A DNA stretch of 64,000 bases, taken from contig DATKQE010000085.1 in NCBI GenBank assembly GCA_035532935.1, forward strand, positions 62,001-126,000, read 5' to 3'. A model generated the notes under the pieces. The model saw nothing but the letters and a program-made list of their open reading frames with translations, searched no databases and was not told the origin of the DNA. Positions 16,874 through 24,635 of this stretch are shown here, piece after piece. The translations under genes were made by a program, and so were the position numbers. The DNA comes from DATJLY01 sp035532935. Lineage in GTDB: Bacteria; Pseudomonadota; Alphaproteobacteria; ATCC43930; CGMCC-115725. Every line of letters starts with the position of its first letter. The first letter of the stretch is position 1.

Positions 16874-17773
16874 TCAGGCACGGCCCTCCCGCGCCTTTTG
16901 CGCGGCGAGCGCCGTCGCGACCTTGGCCTCGAGCTTGAGCACGCGCATCGCGTTCTTGTGGAACAGCTTCTCGATCACCGGCGGCTTGAACCCTTCCATC
17001 TCCAACTCGTCGAGGAACTGGCCCGGCGACCAGCCGGGATAATCCGAGCCGTAGAGGATCTTGTCCTGGAGCCGGCGGCTCAGCTCGTGCTTCAGCGGCG
17101 CGGGCAGGTATTTCGGCCGCCAGCCCGAGATGTCCATGAACACGTTCGCCTTGTGCAGCAGGACGGCGATCGCCTCCTCGGTCCAGGGCCAGGCCGGATG
17201 CGCCATGACGATGGTGAGGCGCGGGAAATCGGCGGCGATGTTGTCGATGTTCGGCAGCGGCCTGGCATGGTCGAGCTTCATTCCGCCGCCGCCTTGCATG
17301 CCCGAGCCGATCGCCGTCGTGCCGGCATGGATCAGCACCGGCGCGCCCAGCGACTGGCACAGATCCCAGATCGGATAAAAGCGCCGGTCGTGGGGATAGA
17401 ACGCTTGCAGGATCGGCTGCCACTTGGCACCGGTGAGGCCGAGCGTGGTGAAGGCGCGCTCGAGCTCGTTGACCGCGGCCTTGCCCCGCCACGGATCGAC
17501 CACCGCCCAGCCCGGCAGGAACACGTCCGGATGGCGGTCGCTCAAGCCCGCGACCCAGTCGTTGCTGATGAACCCGCCGCCGGTCGAGGCCTGGGCGTCG
17601 CTGGCGATCATCATCGCGAGCACGTCGTCGCGGCGGAAATCGTTGGCCATCGCCTCTTCGCTCTTGGCTTCGAGCTTGCGTCCGACCAGCGTCTCGAAGG
17701 CGGCGAGAAAATTCCCCATCGCGGCGGTGTGCTCGGCGGTGGAGGGATGGCAGTGGATGTCGATCGCGCGCAT
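16874..17773 (-). CDS. Amidohydrolase-2 family metal-dependent hydrolase/decarboxylase
   Basis: A 299-residue TIM-barrel protein of the amidohydrolase_2 (ACMSD-like) group. It begins I-D-I-H-C-H with the first metal histidines, has V-L-I-H-A-G-T-T and M-A-H-P-A-W-P-W strands in the middle, and ends with L-Y-G-S-D-Y-P-G-W, whose Asp is the usual catalytic base. Members hydrolyse amides or lactones or decarboxylate aromatic acids. It starts 16 bases after the CobW-type GTPase gene, suggesting the GTPase may deliver its metal. Start ATG 17773 was chosen because the first beta strand begins immediately after it. Confidence 0.85.
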   Translation of the reverse strand: MRAIDIHCHPSTAEHTAAMGNFLAAFETLVGRKLEAKSEEAMANDFRRDDVLAMMIASDAQASTGGGFISNDWVAGLSDRHPDVFLPGWAVVDPWRGKAAVNELERAFTTLGLTGAKWQPILQAFYPHDRRFYPIWDLCQSLGAPVLIHAGTTAIGSGMQGGGGMKLDHARPLPNIDNIAADFPRLTIVMAHPAWPWTEEAIAVLLHKANVFMDISGWRPKYLPAPLKHELSRRLQDKILYGSDYPGWSPGQFLDELEMEGFKPPVIEKLFHKNAMRVLKLEAKVATALAAQKAREGRA

Positions 17774-17789
17774 GATGGCTCTCGTCGCT

Positions 17790-18806
17790 TCACGTCCGTT
17801 CGGAGGCGGCAAAGTCGCGCCAATCCGCGGCAATGGCGCCGCGCGCAAGGCCGCGGGTGATGAACACGAGACGCGAGCGCGCATCGTCGTCCGCCCGCGG
17901 CGGCAGCTTTACCGGCGGATGGAACACGTGGTGCACGCCGTGGATCGCCACCGGCGCGTCCTCGCCCGCGAGGTGAAGGATGCCCTTGACCCGCAGCAAG
18001 TGCTCGGCATGGCGGACCTTGATCCGCGTGAGCCAGCGCGAGAACCGGCGCCACTCGAGCGGCCCGTCGATGACGAGCGTCTCGGCGGCGATGTCGTGAA
18101 GATGAGCGGCGTGGTCGTCCAGCGCGCGGCCGAGCCATGAAGCGGGATCGCGCAGGCTGCCGTCGCCGCGCGCCAGCCCCGCGCCGAACAGCAGCGCCGG
18201 CGGCGGCTCGTCCTGGAGGTCGAGGCGGGTCGCGTCGGGATTGAGGGCGGCGAGGATGCGGTCGAGCGCGGCGGCCGCGCCCTGGCCGGCAAGATCGGTC
18301 TTGGTGATGACGAGCCGGTCGGCGAGCGCCGCCTGCTTGACCGCCTCTTGGTGCTCGTCGAGCTGGCGCCGCCCGTGAACCGCATCGACCGTGGCGATGA
18401 CGGCGTCGAGCGCGATCGCATCGGCGATGAGCGGGCTGTTAAGCAAGAGCTGCATGATCGGCGCCGGATCGGCGAGGCCGGTGGTCTCGATCACCAAGCG
18501 GTCGAAGCCCAGCACGCCCTGGTCGCGTTGGCCAAAGAGCCGGCCGACGATGCCCTCGAGATCGTCCGCCACGCTGCAGCACAGGCAGCCATTCGCCATC
18601 ACCACGACCTCGCCGTCGCCCGCCTCGATGAAGCGCTGATCGAGCGGGATTTCGCCGAACTCGTTGACGAGAACGGCGGTGCGCGCCATCGCCGGATGGC
18701 GCAGCAGGCGGTTGAGGAGCGTGGTCTTGCCGCTGCCGAGAAACCCGGTGACGAGCGACACCGGCAGGCGAGGCGTGGCCGGCGGCGACGGGAACAGGCT
18801 TGCCAT
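17790..18806 (-). CDS. CobW/COG0523 G3E-family GTPase (metallochaperone)
   Basis: A 338-residue GTPase with the CobW set of motifs: Walker A G-F-L-G-S-G-K-T-T near residue 20, the N-E-F-G-E-I switch, the metal-binding G-C-L-C-C motif, E-T-T-G-L-A-D-P, and T-K-T-D for guanine recognition. The C-terminal CobW_C domain includes I-H-G-V-H-H-V-F-H. COG0523 proteins insert zinc, cobalt or other metals into client enzymes. Here the client could be the amidohydrolase downstream in the same operon. ATG 18806 gives the usual N-terminus; an upstream in-frame ATG adds five residues. Confidence 0.9.
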   Translation of the reverse strand: MASLFPSPPATPRLPVSLVTGFLGSGKTTLLNRLLRHPAMARTAVLVNEFGEIPLDQRFIEAGDGEVVVMANGCLCCSVADDLEGIVGRLFGQRDQGVLGFDRLVIETTGLADPAPIMQLLLNSPLIADAIALDAVIATVDAVHGRRQLDEHQEAVKQAALADRLVITKTDLAGQGAAAALDRILAALNPDATRLDLQDEPPPALLFGAGLARGDGSLRDPASWLGRALDDHAAHLHDIAAETLVIDGPLEWRRFSRWLTRIKVRHAEHLLRVKGILHLAGEDAPVAIHGVHHVFHPPVKLPPRADDDARSRLVFITRGLARGAIAADWRDFAASERT

Positions 18807-18929
18807 GGCGCAGCGCCTCAACGCTCGTCGATGCAGCGGCGGACGAAGGATCCGTCGCCACGGACATTCGCGGGATCGCGCTCGCGCATGGGCGCACTAT
18901 AGCGCGATTCAGCGCACGCGCCTGCGCCG

Positions 18930-18957
18930 TTGCCGCGGCGCGGCGGCGGGGTAAGAT
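18930..18957 (+). promoter_or_regulatory. Putative promoter of the CoxL-like gene
   Basis: TTGCCG and TAAGAT are separated by 16 bases and followed 23 bases later by the ATG with a GGGAGG ribosome site. The gene is divergent from the cobW-like gene. Confidence 0.4.
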
Positions 18958-18980
18958 CGGTGCGAGCACGGGAGGGCGAC

Positions 18981-21308
18981 ATGGGCAAATTCGCGATGGG
19001 GCAGTCGGTGCCGCGCACCGAGGATCCGCGGCTTCTGACCGGGCGCGGCTGCTATACCGATGACATCGTCCTGCCGCGGCTGTGCCATGGCTATGTCCTG
19101 CGCTCGCCGCATGCCCATGCGCGCATCCGCGCCATCGACGTGCGCCACGCGCAGCAGATGCCGGGCGTGCTGGCGGTGCTGACCGGCGCCGACTGGGCCG
19201 GGGAGAATTACGGCGCGTTCCGTCCCATCATCCCGCGCACGCGCCGCGACGGCTCGCCGATGGTGGTGCCGCCGCGCCCGGCGCTGGCGCTCGATCGCGC
19301 CATGCTGGTCGGCGATCCCGTCGCTTTCGTCGTCGCCGAGACGGTCGACCTCGCCAAGGATGCGGCCGAGCGGATCGACGTCGACTACGAGCCGCTGCCC
19401 TCCGTGACCGCAACCGAAGCGGCGCGCATGTCCAAGGCGGCGACGCTGTGGGACGCTTGTCCCGACAACGAAACATTTTTCTACACCGTCGGCGACAAGC
19501 GCACGGTCGATGCCGCCTTTGCCAACGCCCATCACGTCACGCGGCTGAAGATGGCGTTCAACCGCATCACCGCCTGCACCATGGAGCCGCGCGGCTGCGT
19601 CGGCGACTACGATCCGAGGTTCGAACGCTATACGCTCTATATCGGTACGCAGCGCCCGCACGGCGTGCGCGCCGACATCGCGCGCCGCATCTTCAACATT
19701 CCCGAGACCCAGGTCCGCATCGTCGCCGGCGACGTCGGCGGCAGCTTCGGCATGAAGGGCGGGCATTTCCCGGAATACACACTGGCGCTGTGGGCGTCGC
19801 GCCGGCTCGGCCGGCCGGTGAAATGGATTGCCGAGCGCAGCGAAGGCATGCTCAGCGACGATCACGACCGCGACCATGTCAGCGCGGCCGAGCTTGCGCT
19901 CGACCGGGAGGGCCGCTTCCTCGCGCTCCGCGTCGCCAACATCTCGAATATCGGCGCCTATCTCGCGCCGGGCGGCATCATCTCGCCGACCATGCATCTC
20001 GGCGGGCTCGCCGGCACCTACACGACGCCGGCGATCTATGCCGAGGTGTCGGCGGTGTTCTCCAACACCACCAGCATCGGTCCCTATCGCGGCTCGGGCC
20101 GGCCCGAGGCGTCCTACATCGTCGAGCGCGTGATCGACACCGCGGCGCGCGAAATGGGCATCGACCGCGCCGAGATCAGGCGCCGCAACACCGTGCCGGC
20201 GAGCGCCATGCCGTTCAAGACCGGCCTCACCTACACGCTCGACTGCGGCGAGTTCGAGAAGAATCTCGACCGCGCGCTCGCCATGGCGGATTACGCCGGG
20301 TTCGAGCGCCGCCGCGCCGCGGCGAAGACGCGCGGGCGGCTGCGCGGGATCGGCATGGCCAACATCATCGAACAGACCTCGCAGGCCCAGGGCGAGACGG
20401 TGATGGTGCGGTTCGATCCCGGCGGCACGGTGACGGTGATCCCCGGCTCGATCTCGCACGGCCAGGGCCACGACACCATGTACAAGATCATCCTGTCCGA
20501 CAAGCTTGGCATCGACGCCGACGACATCCGCGTCACCACCACCGATACCGACATGGCGCCGGACGGCGGCGGCACCTATGCCTCGCGCACCGCGGTGCTG
20601 GGCGGCAGCGCCGCCACGCTTGCCGCCGACAAGATCATCGCCAAGGCGCGCCGCATCGCCGCCCACGCGCTCGAGGCGGCGGAAGCCGACATCGCCTTCG
20701 ACGAGGGCCTGTTCCGCGTCGTCGGCACCGACCGGACGGTGACGCTCAAGGATGTGGCGCAGGCCGCCTTCGTGCCGGCGCGCCTGCCGCCGGGCACCGA
20801 GACCGGGCTCTACGAGACCGCGAGCTTCTCGCCCGAGATTCCGAATTTCCCGAATGGCTGCCATGTCTGCGAGGTCGAGATCGATCCCGAGACCGGCGCC
20901 GCCCAGGTGCTGCGCTATGTCGTGGTGGACGATGTCGGCACCGTCATCAACCAGCTCACGCTCGAGGGCCAGATCCACGGTGGCGTCGCGCAGGGCGTGG
21001 GCCAGGCGTTCAGCGAGCACCTCGTCTACGATCCGCAATCGGGCCAGTTGCTCACCGGCTCGTTCATGGATTACGGGCTGCCGCGGGCGGCCGACATGTG
21101 CGCCTTCGAGATGGACGAGAACCCGGTCCCGACCAAGACCAATCCCCTGGGCGTCAAGGGCGCGGGCGAGGCCGGCAATGTCGGCGCGCTCGCCGCGATC
21201 ATGAACGCCGTCGTCGATGCGCTCGCGCCGCTCGGCGTCAGCCACATCGACATGCCGGCCACGCCCGAGAAAGTATGGCAGGCGATCCGCGCCGCCCGGG
21301 CGGCATAG
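18981..21308 (+). CDS. Xanthine oxidase/CoxL family molybdopterin-binding subunit, form II type
   Basis: The 775-residue protein is the large catalytic subunit of a molybdenum hydroxylase. It has the aldehyde oxidase a/b-hammerhead start (R-T-E-D-P-R-L-L-T-G-R-G), the active-site loop P-Y-R-G-S-G-R at residues 368-374, and the catalytic Glu730 in G-A-G-E-A-G-N. True aerobic CO dehydrogenases (form I) carry an A-Y-R-C-S-F-R loop, so this is not a form I CoxL; its substrate is more likely an aromatic aldehyde, N-heterocycle or purine. The normal FAD (CoxM) and 2Fe-2S (CoxS) subunits are not next to it. The in-frame ATG 51 bases upstream lacks a good ribosome site. Confidence 0.92.
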   Translation: MGKFAMGQSVPRTEDPRLLTGRGCYTDDIVLPRLCHGYVLRSPHAHARIRAIDVRHAQQMPGVLAVLTGADWAGENYGAFRPIIPRTRRDGSPMVVPPRPALALDRAMLVGDPVAFVVAETVDLAKDAAERIDVDYEPLPSVTATEAARMSKAATLWDACPDNETFFYTVGDKRTVDAAFANAHHVTRLKMAFNRITACTMEPRGCVGDYDPRFERYTLYIGTQRPHGVRADIARRIFNIPETQVRIVAGDVGGSFGMKGGHFPEYTLALWASRRLGRPVKWIAERSEGMLSDDHDRDHVSAAELALDREGRFLALRVANISNIGAYLAPGGIISPTMHLGGLAGTYTTPAIYAEVSAVFSNTTSIGPYRGSGRPEASYIVERVIDTAAREMGIDRAEIRRRNTVPASAMPFKTGLTYTLDCGEFEKNLDRALAMADYAGFERRRAAAKTRGRLRGIGMANIIEQTSQAQGETVMVRFDPGGTVTVIPGSISHGQGHDTMYKIILSDKLGIDADDIRVTTTDTDMAPDGGGTYASRTAVLGGSAATLAADKIIAKARRIAAHALEAAEADIAFDEGLFRVVGTDRTVTLKDVAQAAFVPARLPPGTETGLYETASFSPEIPNFPNGCHVCEVEIDPETGAAQVLRYVVVDDVGTVINQLTLEGQIHGGVAQGVGQAFSEHLVYDPQSGQLLTGSFMDYGLPRAADMCAFEMDENPVPTKTNPLGVKGAGEAGNVGALAAIMNAVVDALAPLGVSHIDMPATPEKVWQAIRAARAA

Positions 21309-21329
21309 CCCGCCGCCGCGCCCGCCAGG

Positions 21330-22580
21330 CTAGCGGTGGAAGCCCTCGATCAGTTTGCCGTCCGCGTATTGCTTGGGATAGAGGATCGCCTGGACCCCCG
21401 GCTTCTTGAACTGGTCGAGGCCGTTGCCGTGAACATTCTGGTACTGGACCGTGAGCATGCGCGACTTTTCCCACTCGCCGTCGGGCCCGAACTTCACGTC
21501 GCCGACGATGGTGTGGAAGGTGGCCTTGTGCATGTAGGCGGCGAGCTTCGCCTGATCGAGGCTGCCGACGGCCGTGACCGCCTCGCCCATGATCTGGAAC
21601 GTGGCGTAGCTGAACGGCGGAAAATAGAATCCCAAGGGATCCGTCCCCATCGCCGGCGCCTGCGCCTGGTACTTCTCCAGGAACGCGCGGATCCCGGGAA
21701 AATCCATGGTCGGCGCGGGCACGTAGAGGTCATAGGTCACGAGCCCGTTGAGCTTCTCGCCGAGTTGCGCCTTGAGCGAGCCGATCTGCGGTCCGACCAT
21801 GGCCCCGCCGAACAGCCGCGTCGACAGGCCGATCTCCGAGATCGCGCGCAGGATGCCGGACGTCTCGGCCGCATAGGAGGCGACGCAGATCACGTCGGCC
21901 TTCGCCGCCTTGAGCGACTGAATGATGGGGGCGAAGTCCATGGTGCTGGGCGGATATTTGCGGTCGTAAACGATTTTGAGGCCGAGCCGCTTCACCTGTT
22001 CTCGCGCGCCGTCGATGCCGGCGAGCGAGAAATCGGAATCGGCGCCGAGCAGCGCGATGGTCTTGGGCTTGGGATCGAGCGACATTGCCGCCTCGAAGAA
22101 GCCGCGCGTGATCGACTCCTTGCCATTGGGCCCATAGGGCATGGTCTGAAAGAACCGATCGTAATGGAACTTGTCGTTCAAGGCGAGCGAGAACCCGACC
22201 AGGGCCACCATATGATGCTCGATCATCGTCGGCAGCGCCGGGGTCGACATGTTGGTCCCCTGCGTCACCACCAGATCGACGTGGTCGATGTCGAGCAGCT
22301 TCGAATAGATGCCCGGCACGAGCGCCGGATCGCTCTGGTCGTCGTAATAGACGAATTCCACCTTGCGCCCGAGCAGCCCGCCTTTGGCGTTGACGTCGGC
22401 GGCCCAGATCCTCGCCGACAGCAGCCATTGCTTGCCGGCGATGGCGAGCGGACCGGTCTGCTCCGACGCGAAGCCGATCCTGATCGGCTCCGCCGCGGAC
22501 ACGGGCGCCGCCGCCATCAGCAGCAGCAGCGCCGCGAGCGCACCGCGCCAGTTGTGCGTCGCCTTATGCTTCTGGCCCAT
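21330..22580 (-). CDS. Branched-chain-amino-acid-type ABC substrate-binding protein (LivK-like)
   Basis: A 416-residue periplasmic binding protein of the Peripla_BP_6 family. A signal peptide covers about residues 1-29 (ends V-S-A-A), followed by I-R-I-G-F-A-S-E-Q-T-G-P, A-D-V-N-A-K-G-G-L-L-G-R-K-V and the paired lobes. Many relatives in soil alphaproteobacteria bind aromatic acids rather than amino acids. No permease or ATPase genes are adjacent. The chosen start 22580 has GAGGGGG nine bases upstream; an in-frame ATG 24 bases earlier is possible. It converges with the CoxL-like gene with a 21-base gap. Confidence 0.9.
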   Translation of the reverse strand: MGQKHKATHNWRGALAALLLLMAAAPVSAAEPIRIGFASEQTGPLAIAGKQWLLSARIWAADVNAKGGLLGRKVEFVYYDDQSDPALVPGIYSKLLDIDHVDLVVTQGTNMSTPALPTMIEHHMVALVGFSLALNDKFHYDRFFQTMPYGPNGKESITRGFFEAAMSLDPKPKTIALLGADSDFSLAGIDGAREQVKRLGLKIVYDRKYPPSTMDFAPIIQSLKAAKADVICVASYAAETSGILRAISEIGLSTRLFGGAMVGPQIGSLKAQLGEKLNGLVTYDLYVPAPTMDFPGIRAFLEKYQAQAPAMGTDPLGFYFPPFSYATFQIMGEAVTAVGSLDQAKLAAYMHKATFHTIVGDVKFGPDGEWEKSRMLTVQYQNVHGNGLDQFKKPGVQAILYPKQYADGKLIEGFHR

Positions 22581-22775
22581 GATGTTGTTCCCCCTCGTTT
22601 CCATCCCGCGCCATCCTAGCATGCGGCGGTCGCGAACAAATCCACTCTGCTGCCGGTCAGGGTTAAGGTGCGGCCGAAAAAGATCACGGCCCCGACCCTT
22701 TGAGGTCATTGACGGCGTGGCGCGGAAAAGCGAAGCATCGAGTCGTGATCCACGATTTCCGAACGGAAGATCGCC

Positions 22776-22967
22776 ATGGAACACGATGCAGCGGAACGCA
22801 CCGACGCCGAACGCCAAGCCATCCACGACAATTACCTGATCGACCATCTGGTCCACGCCTTTCAACCGGAGCCGGACCAGCCGTCGAACGGCGCGCGTAC
22901 GACGATTGCCGCACCGGTCTATGACCATATTCGCGATAGCTGGGCCGGGCCGACATTCCCCCGATAG
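22776..22967 (+). CDS. Small hypothetical protein, 63 residues
   Basis: A short acidic reading frame (M-E-H-D-A-A-E-R-T-D-A-E-R) with a GGAAGA motif upstream of the ATG. It ends in a Pro/Arg-rich tail. No signal peptide or membrane helix is seen and I recognise no family. It lies in a roughly 500-base gap between the binding protein and the VOC gene; composition and the ribosome site are the only support, so it may be spurious. Confidence 0.35.
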   Translation: MEHDAAERTDAERQAIHDNYLIDHLVHAFQPEPDQPSNGARTTIAAPVYDHIRDSWAGPTFPR

Positions 22968-23019
22968 CGGGGATTCCTGGGCTGACGTGCCGATGCGGCA
23001 TGGCTGCCTCGGCGTGTCC

Positions 23020-23047
23020 TTGACCCGCTGACGCCGCCGATTAGACT
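23020..23047 (+). promoter_or_regulatory. Sigma70-type promoter of the VOC gene
   Basis: TTGACC and TAGACT are spaced by 16 bases. The predicted start near 23054 leaves about 24 bases to the ATG at 23078, with GGAGGA as ribosome site. Confidence 0.55.
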
Positions 23048-23077
23048 CTCGCCCGAGAGAGGTCGCGGAGGATCACG

Positions 23078-23488
23078 ATGGCCAAGCCGAAGATTCGTCA
23101 CCTTGCCCTGTTCGCGCGGGACCCCAAGAAACTCGCCGACTTCTACACCAGCGTCTTCGACATGGAAGTGGCCGCGACCAACGGGCGCGCCTATTTCCTC
23201 ACCGACGGCTATCTCATGCTCGCGCTCCTGCCGCATCGGCTCGAGGGCGAGGCAGCGGTCGGCCTCAATCATTTCGGCTTCAACCTCGAGGACCTTGAGG
23301 CGGTGAAGCAGAAACTCGCGGCCCATGGCCTCGAGACGCCCAAGGCGCGGCCCGGCGACCGGCCCTATGCCGAGTTCCGCGCCGTCGATCCCGAAGGCAA
23401 CTGGTTCGACCTGTCCGAAGAGGGGCTGAAGGACAAGGACAAGGTCGCCCAGCGGGGGAAGCGCCTCGAGGCCGCCGAAGCCGACTGA
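23078..23488 (+). CDS. VOC (glyoxalase/bleomycin resistance/dioxygenase) superfamily protein
   Basis: A 136-residue protein with two beta-alpha-beta-beta-beta modules of the vicinal oxygen chelate fold: R-H-L-A-L-F-A-R-D-P at the start, N-H-F-G-F-N-L-E-D mid-way, and F-R-A-V-D-P-E-G-N-W-F-D-L-S at the end. The His and Glu metal ligands of the fold are in place. Function could be glyoxalase, isomerase or a small dioxygenase; neighbours in hydroxycinnamate metabolism do not settle this. It has its own promoter and converges with the ferB-like gene, the stops being adjacent. Confidence 0.88.
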   Translation: MAKPKIRHLALFARDPKKLADFYTSVFDMEVAATNGRAYFLTDGYLMLALLPHRLEGEAAVGLNHFGFNLEDLEAVKQKLAAHGLETPKARPGDRPYAEFRAVDPEGNWFDLSEEGLKDKDKVAQRGKRLEAAEAD

Positions 23489-23489
23489 G

Positions 23490-24326
23490 TCAGTCCTTGC
23501 GGTCGCGCTGATACTGGCTGAGGCCGGGGCGGTAGCGCTTCTCGTCGAGGAATTGCCGCATGCCCTGTTCGCGGCCCTGCTCCTTGTCGTTGAAGCGCAG
23601 CGCGTCGCTCTTGGCGGCGAGGTAGTCGGCGGCCTGCGGTTCGCTCATGAAGCGAACGGCGCGGATCGCCTCCTTGGTGTAGCGCATCGCCGCCGGGCTC
23701 TTCTGCATCAGCTTCTTGGCGAGCGCGATGGTCGCGTTCCGCAGCTCGGCCTTCGGCACCGAGAAATTCACGAAGCCGATCTCCTTCGCCTTCTTGCCGT
23801 CGAACGTGTCGCCGGTCATGGCGTAATAAAGCCCGTCGCGGAAGTTCAGCACCTGTGCCACGTTCCACGACACGATGCCGCCCGGCAGAATGCCCCAGTT
23901 CACTTCCGACAGGCCGAACACCGCCTCGTCGGCGGCGATAGCGAAATCGCAGGCGCAGGCCTGGGTGAAGGCGCCGCCGAAGCAGAAGCCGTTGATCATC
24001 GCGATCGTCGGCTTGGGGAAGGCGGACAGCTTGTGCCAGCGCCAGTTGCTCGAGGCCTGGCGCGCGCGATGCATGGCGGCCGGGTCCTTGCCGGCCTCGC
24101 GGAAAAAGAGCTGGATGTCCTGGCCGGCGCAGAACGCGTCGCCCGCGCCGGTGAGGACGAGCACGTCGGTCTCGGTATCGTAGGCGAGATCGTCGAGCGC
24201 GGCGTCCATCTCGCGATGGAGTTGCGGGCTCATGGCGTTGCGCTTCTCCGGGCGGTTCAGGATGACCCAGGCGATGCGGTCCTCCTTCTCGATGCGGATG
24301 GTCTCGTGGCGCGTGTCGGCCGGCAT
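23490..24326 (-). CDS. p-Hydroxycinnamoyl-CoA hydratase/lyase (feruloyl-CoA hydratase/lyase) type crotonase
   Basis: A 278-residue crotonase whose length and motifs match hydroxycinnamoyl-CoA hydratase/lyase: N-R-P-E-K-R-N-A-M-S-P, F-C-A-G-Q-D-I-Q, G-F-C-F-G-G-A-F near residue 117, then the diagnostic L-S-E-V-N-W-G-I-L-P-G-G and the C-terminal R-Y-R-P-G-L-S-Q-Y. Such enzymes hydrate feruloyl-CoA or p-coumaroyl-CoA and cleave it to vanillin or 4-hydroxybenzaldehyde plus acetyl-CoA. The divergent neighbour encodes a ferA-like CoA synthetase, the pair known from Sphingobium. Aromatic aldehyde substrate is expected but not proven. Confidence 0.85.
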   Translation of the reverse strand: MPADTRHETIRIEKEDRIAWVILNRPEKRNAMSPQLHREMDAALDDLAYDTETDVLVLTGAGDAFCAGQDIQLFFREAGKDPAAMHRARQASSNWRWHKLSAFPKPTIAMINGFCFGGAFTQACACDFAIAADEAVFGLSEVNWGILPGGIVSWNVAQVLNFRDGLYYAMTGDTFDGKKAKEIGFVNFSVPKAELRNATIALAKKLMQKSPAAMRYTKEAIRAVRFMSEPQAADYLAAKSDALRFNDKEQGREQGMRQFLDEKRYRPGLSQYQRDRKD

Positions 24327-24441
24327 CGGATGCTCCTCTCGTTATCCTCCTCAACCGCACCATCGCATACTCGCGTGCGGCGGGTTTGTCGAGGCGGTGG
24401 GCCATCAGGTCCATCGCGTTTGATTCTGCACCACCATCCTG

Positions 24442-24540
24442 CGCCCTTCGACGATGCTCAGGGTGAGGGAAATCTTTGATGGCATTGAGGAAGGCACCTC
24501 ATCCTGAGCCGCGGCGAAGCCGCGAGCCGAAGGACGCACG
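24442..24540. repeat. Alphaproteobacterial REP-like palindromic repeat pair
   Basis: The 309-base gap between the divergent ferB- and ferA-like genes contains two elements, CCCTTCGACGATGCTCAGGG at 24444-24463 and a CACCTCATCCTGAG...GAAGGACG unit at 24495-24538 with a GCGGC-GAA-GCCGC hairpin inside. Palindromes joining CTTCG and CTCAGGATGAG are widely dispersed in alphaproteobacterial genomes. The rest of the gap shows no gene or clear promoter. Confidence 0.6.
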
Positions 24541-24635
24541 GCCGAACGCCAGCCGATTGCGATTGCCCTGGCGGGCCATGGCGCGGCCGGTGGCGTTCTG
24601 CTACGGCTGCACCGGGGAAGAAACGGAGACCGGGC

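Noticed and set aside
18909..21245. 778-codon minus-strand frame opposite the CoxL-like gene
   Set aside because: Antisense shadow of a gene with clear catalytic motifs.
18981..21308. Aerobic CO dehydrogenase large subunit (form I CoxL)
   Set aside because: The active-site loop is P-Y-R-G-S-G-R rather than A-Y-R-C-S-F-R, and coxS/coxM are absent.
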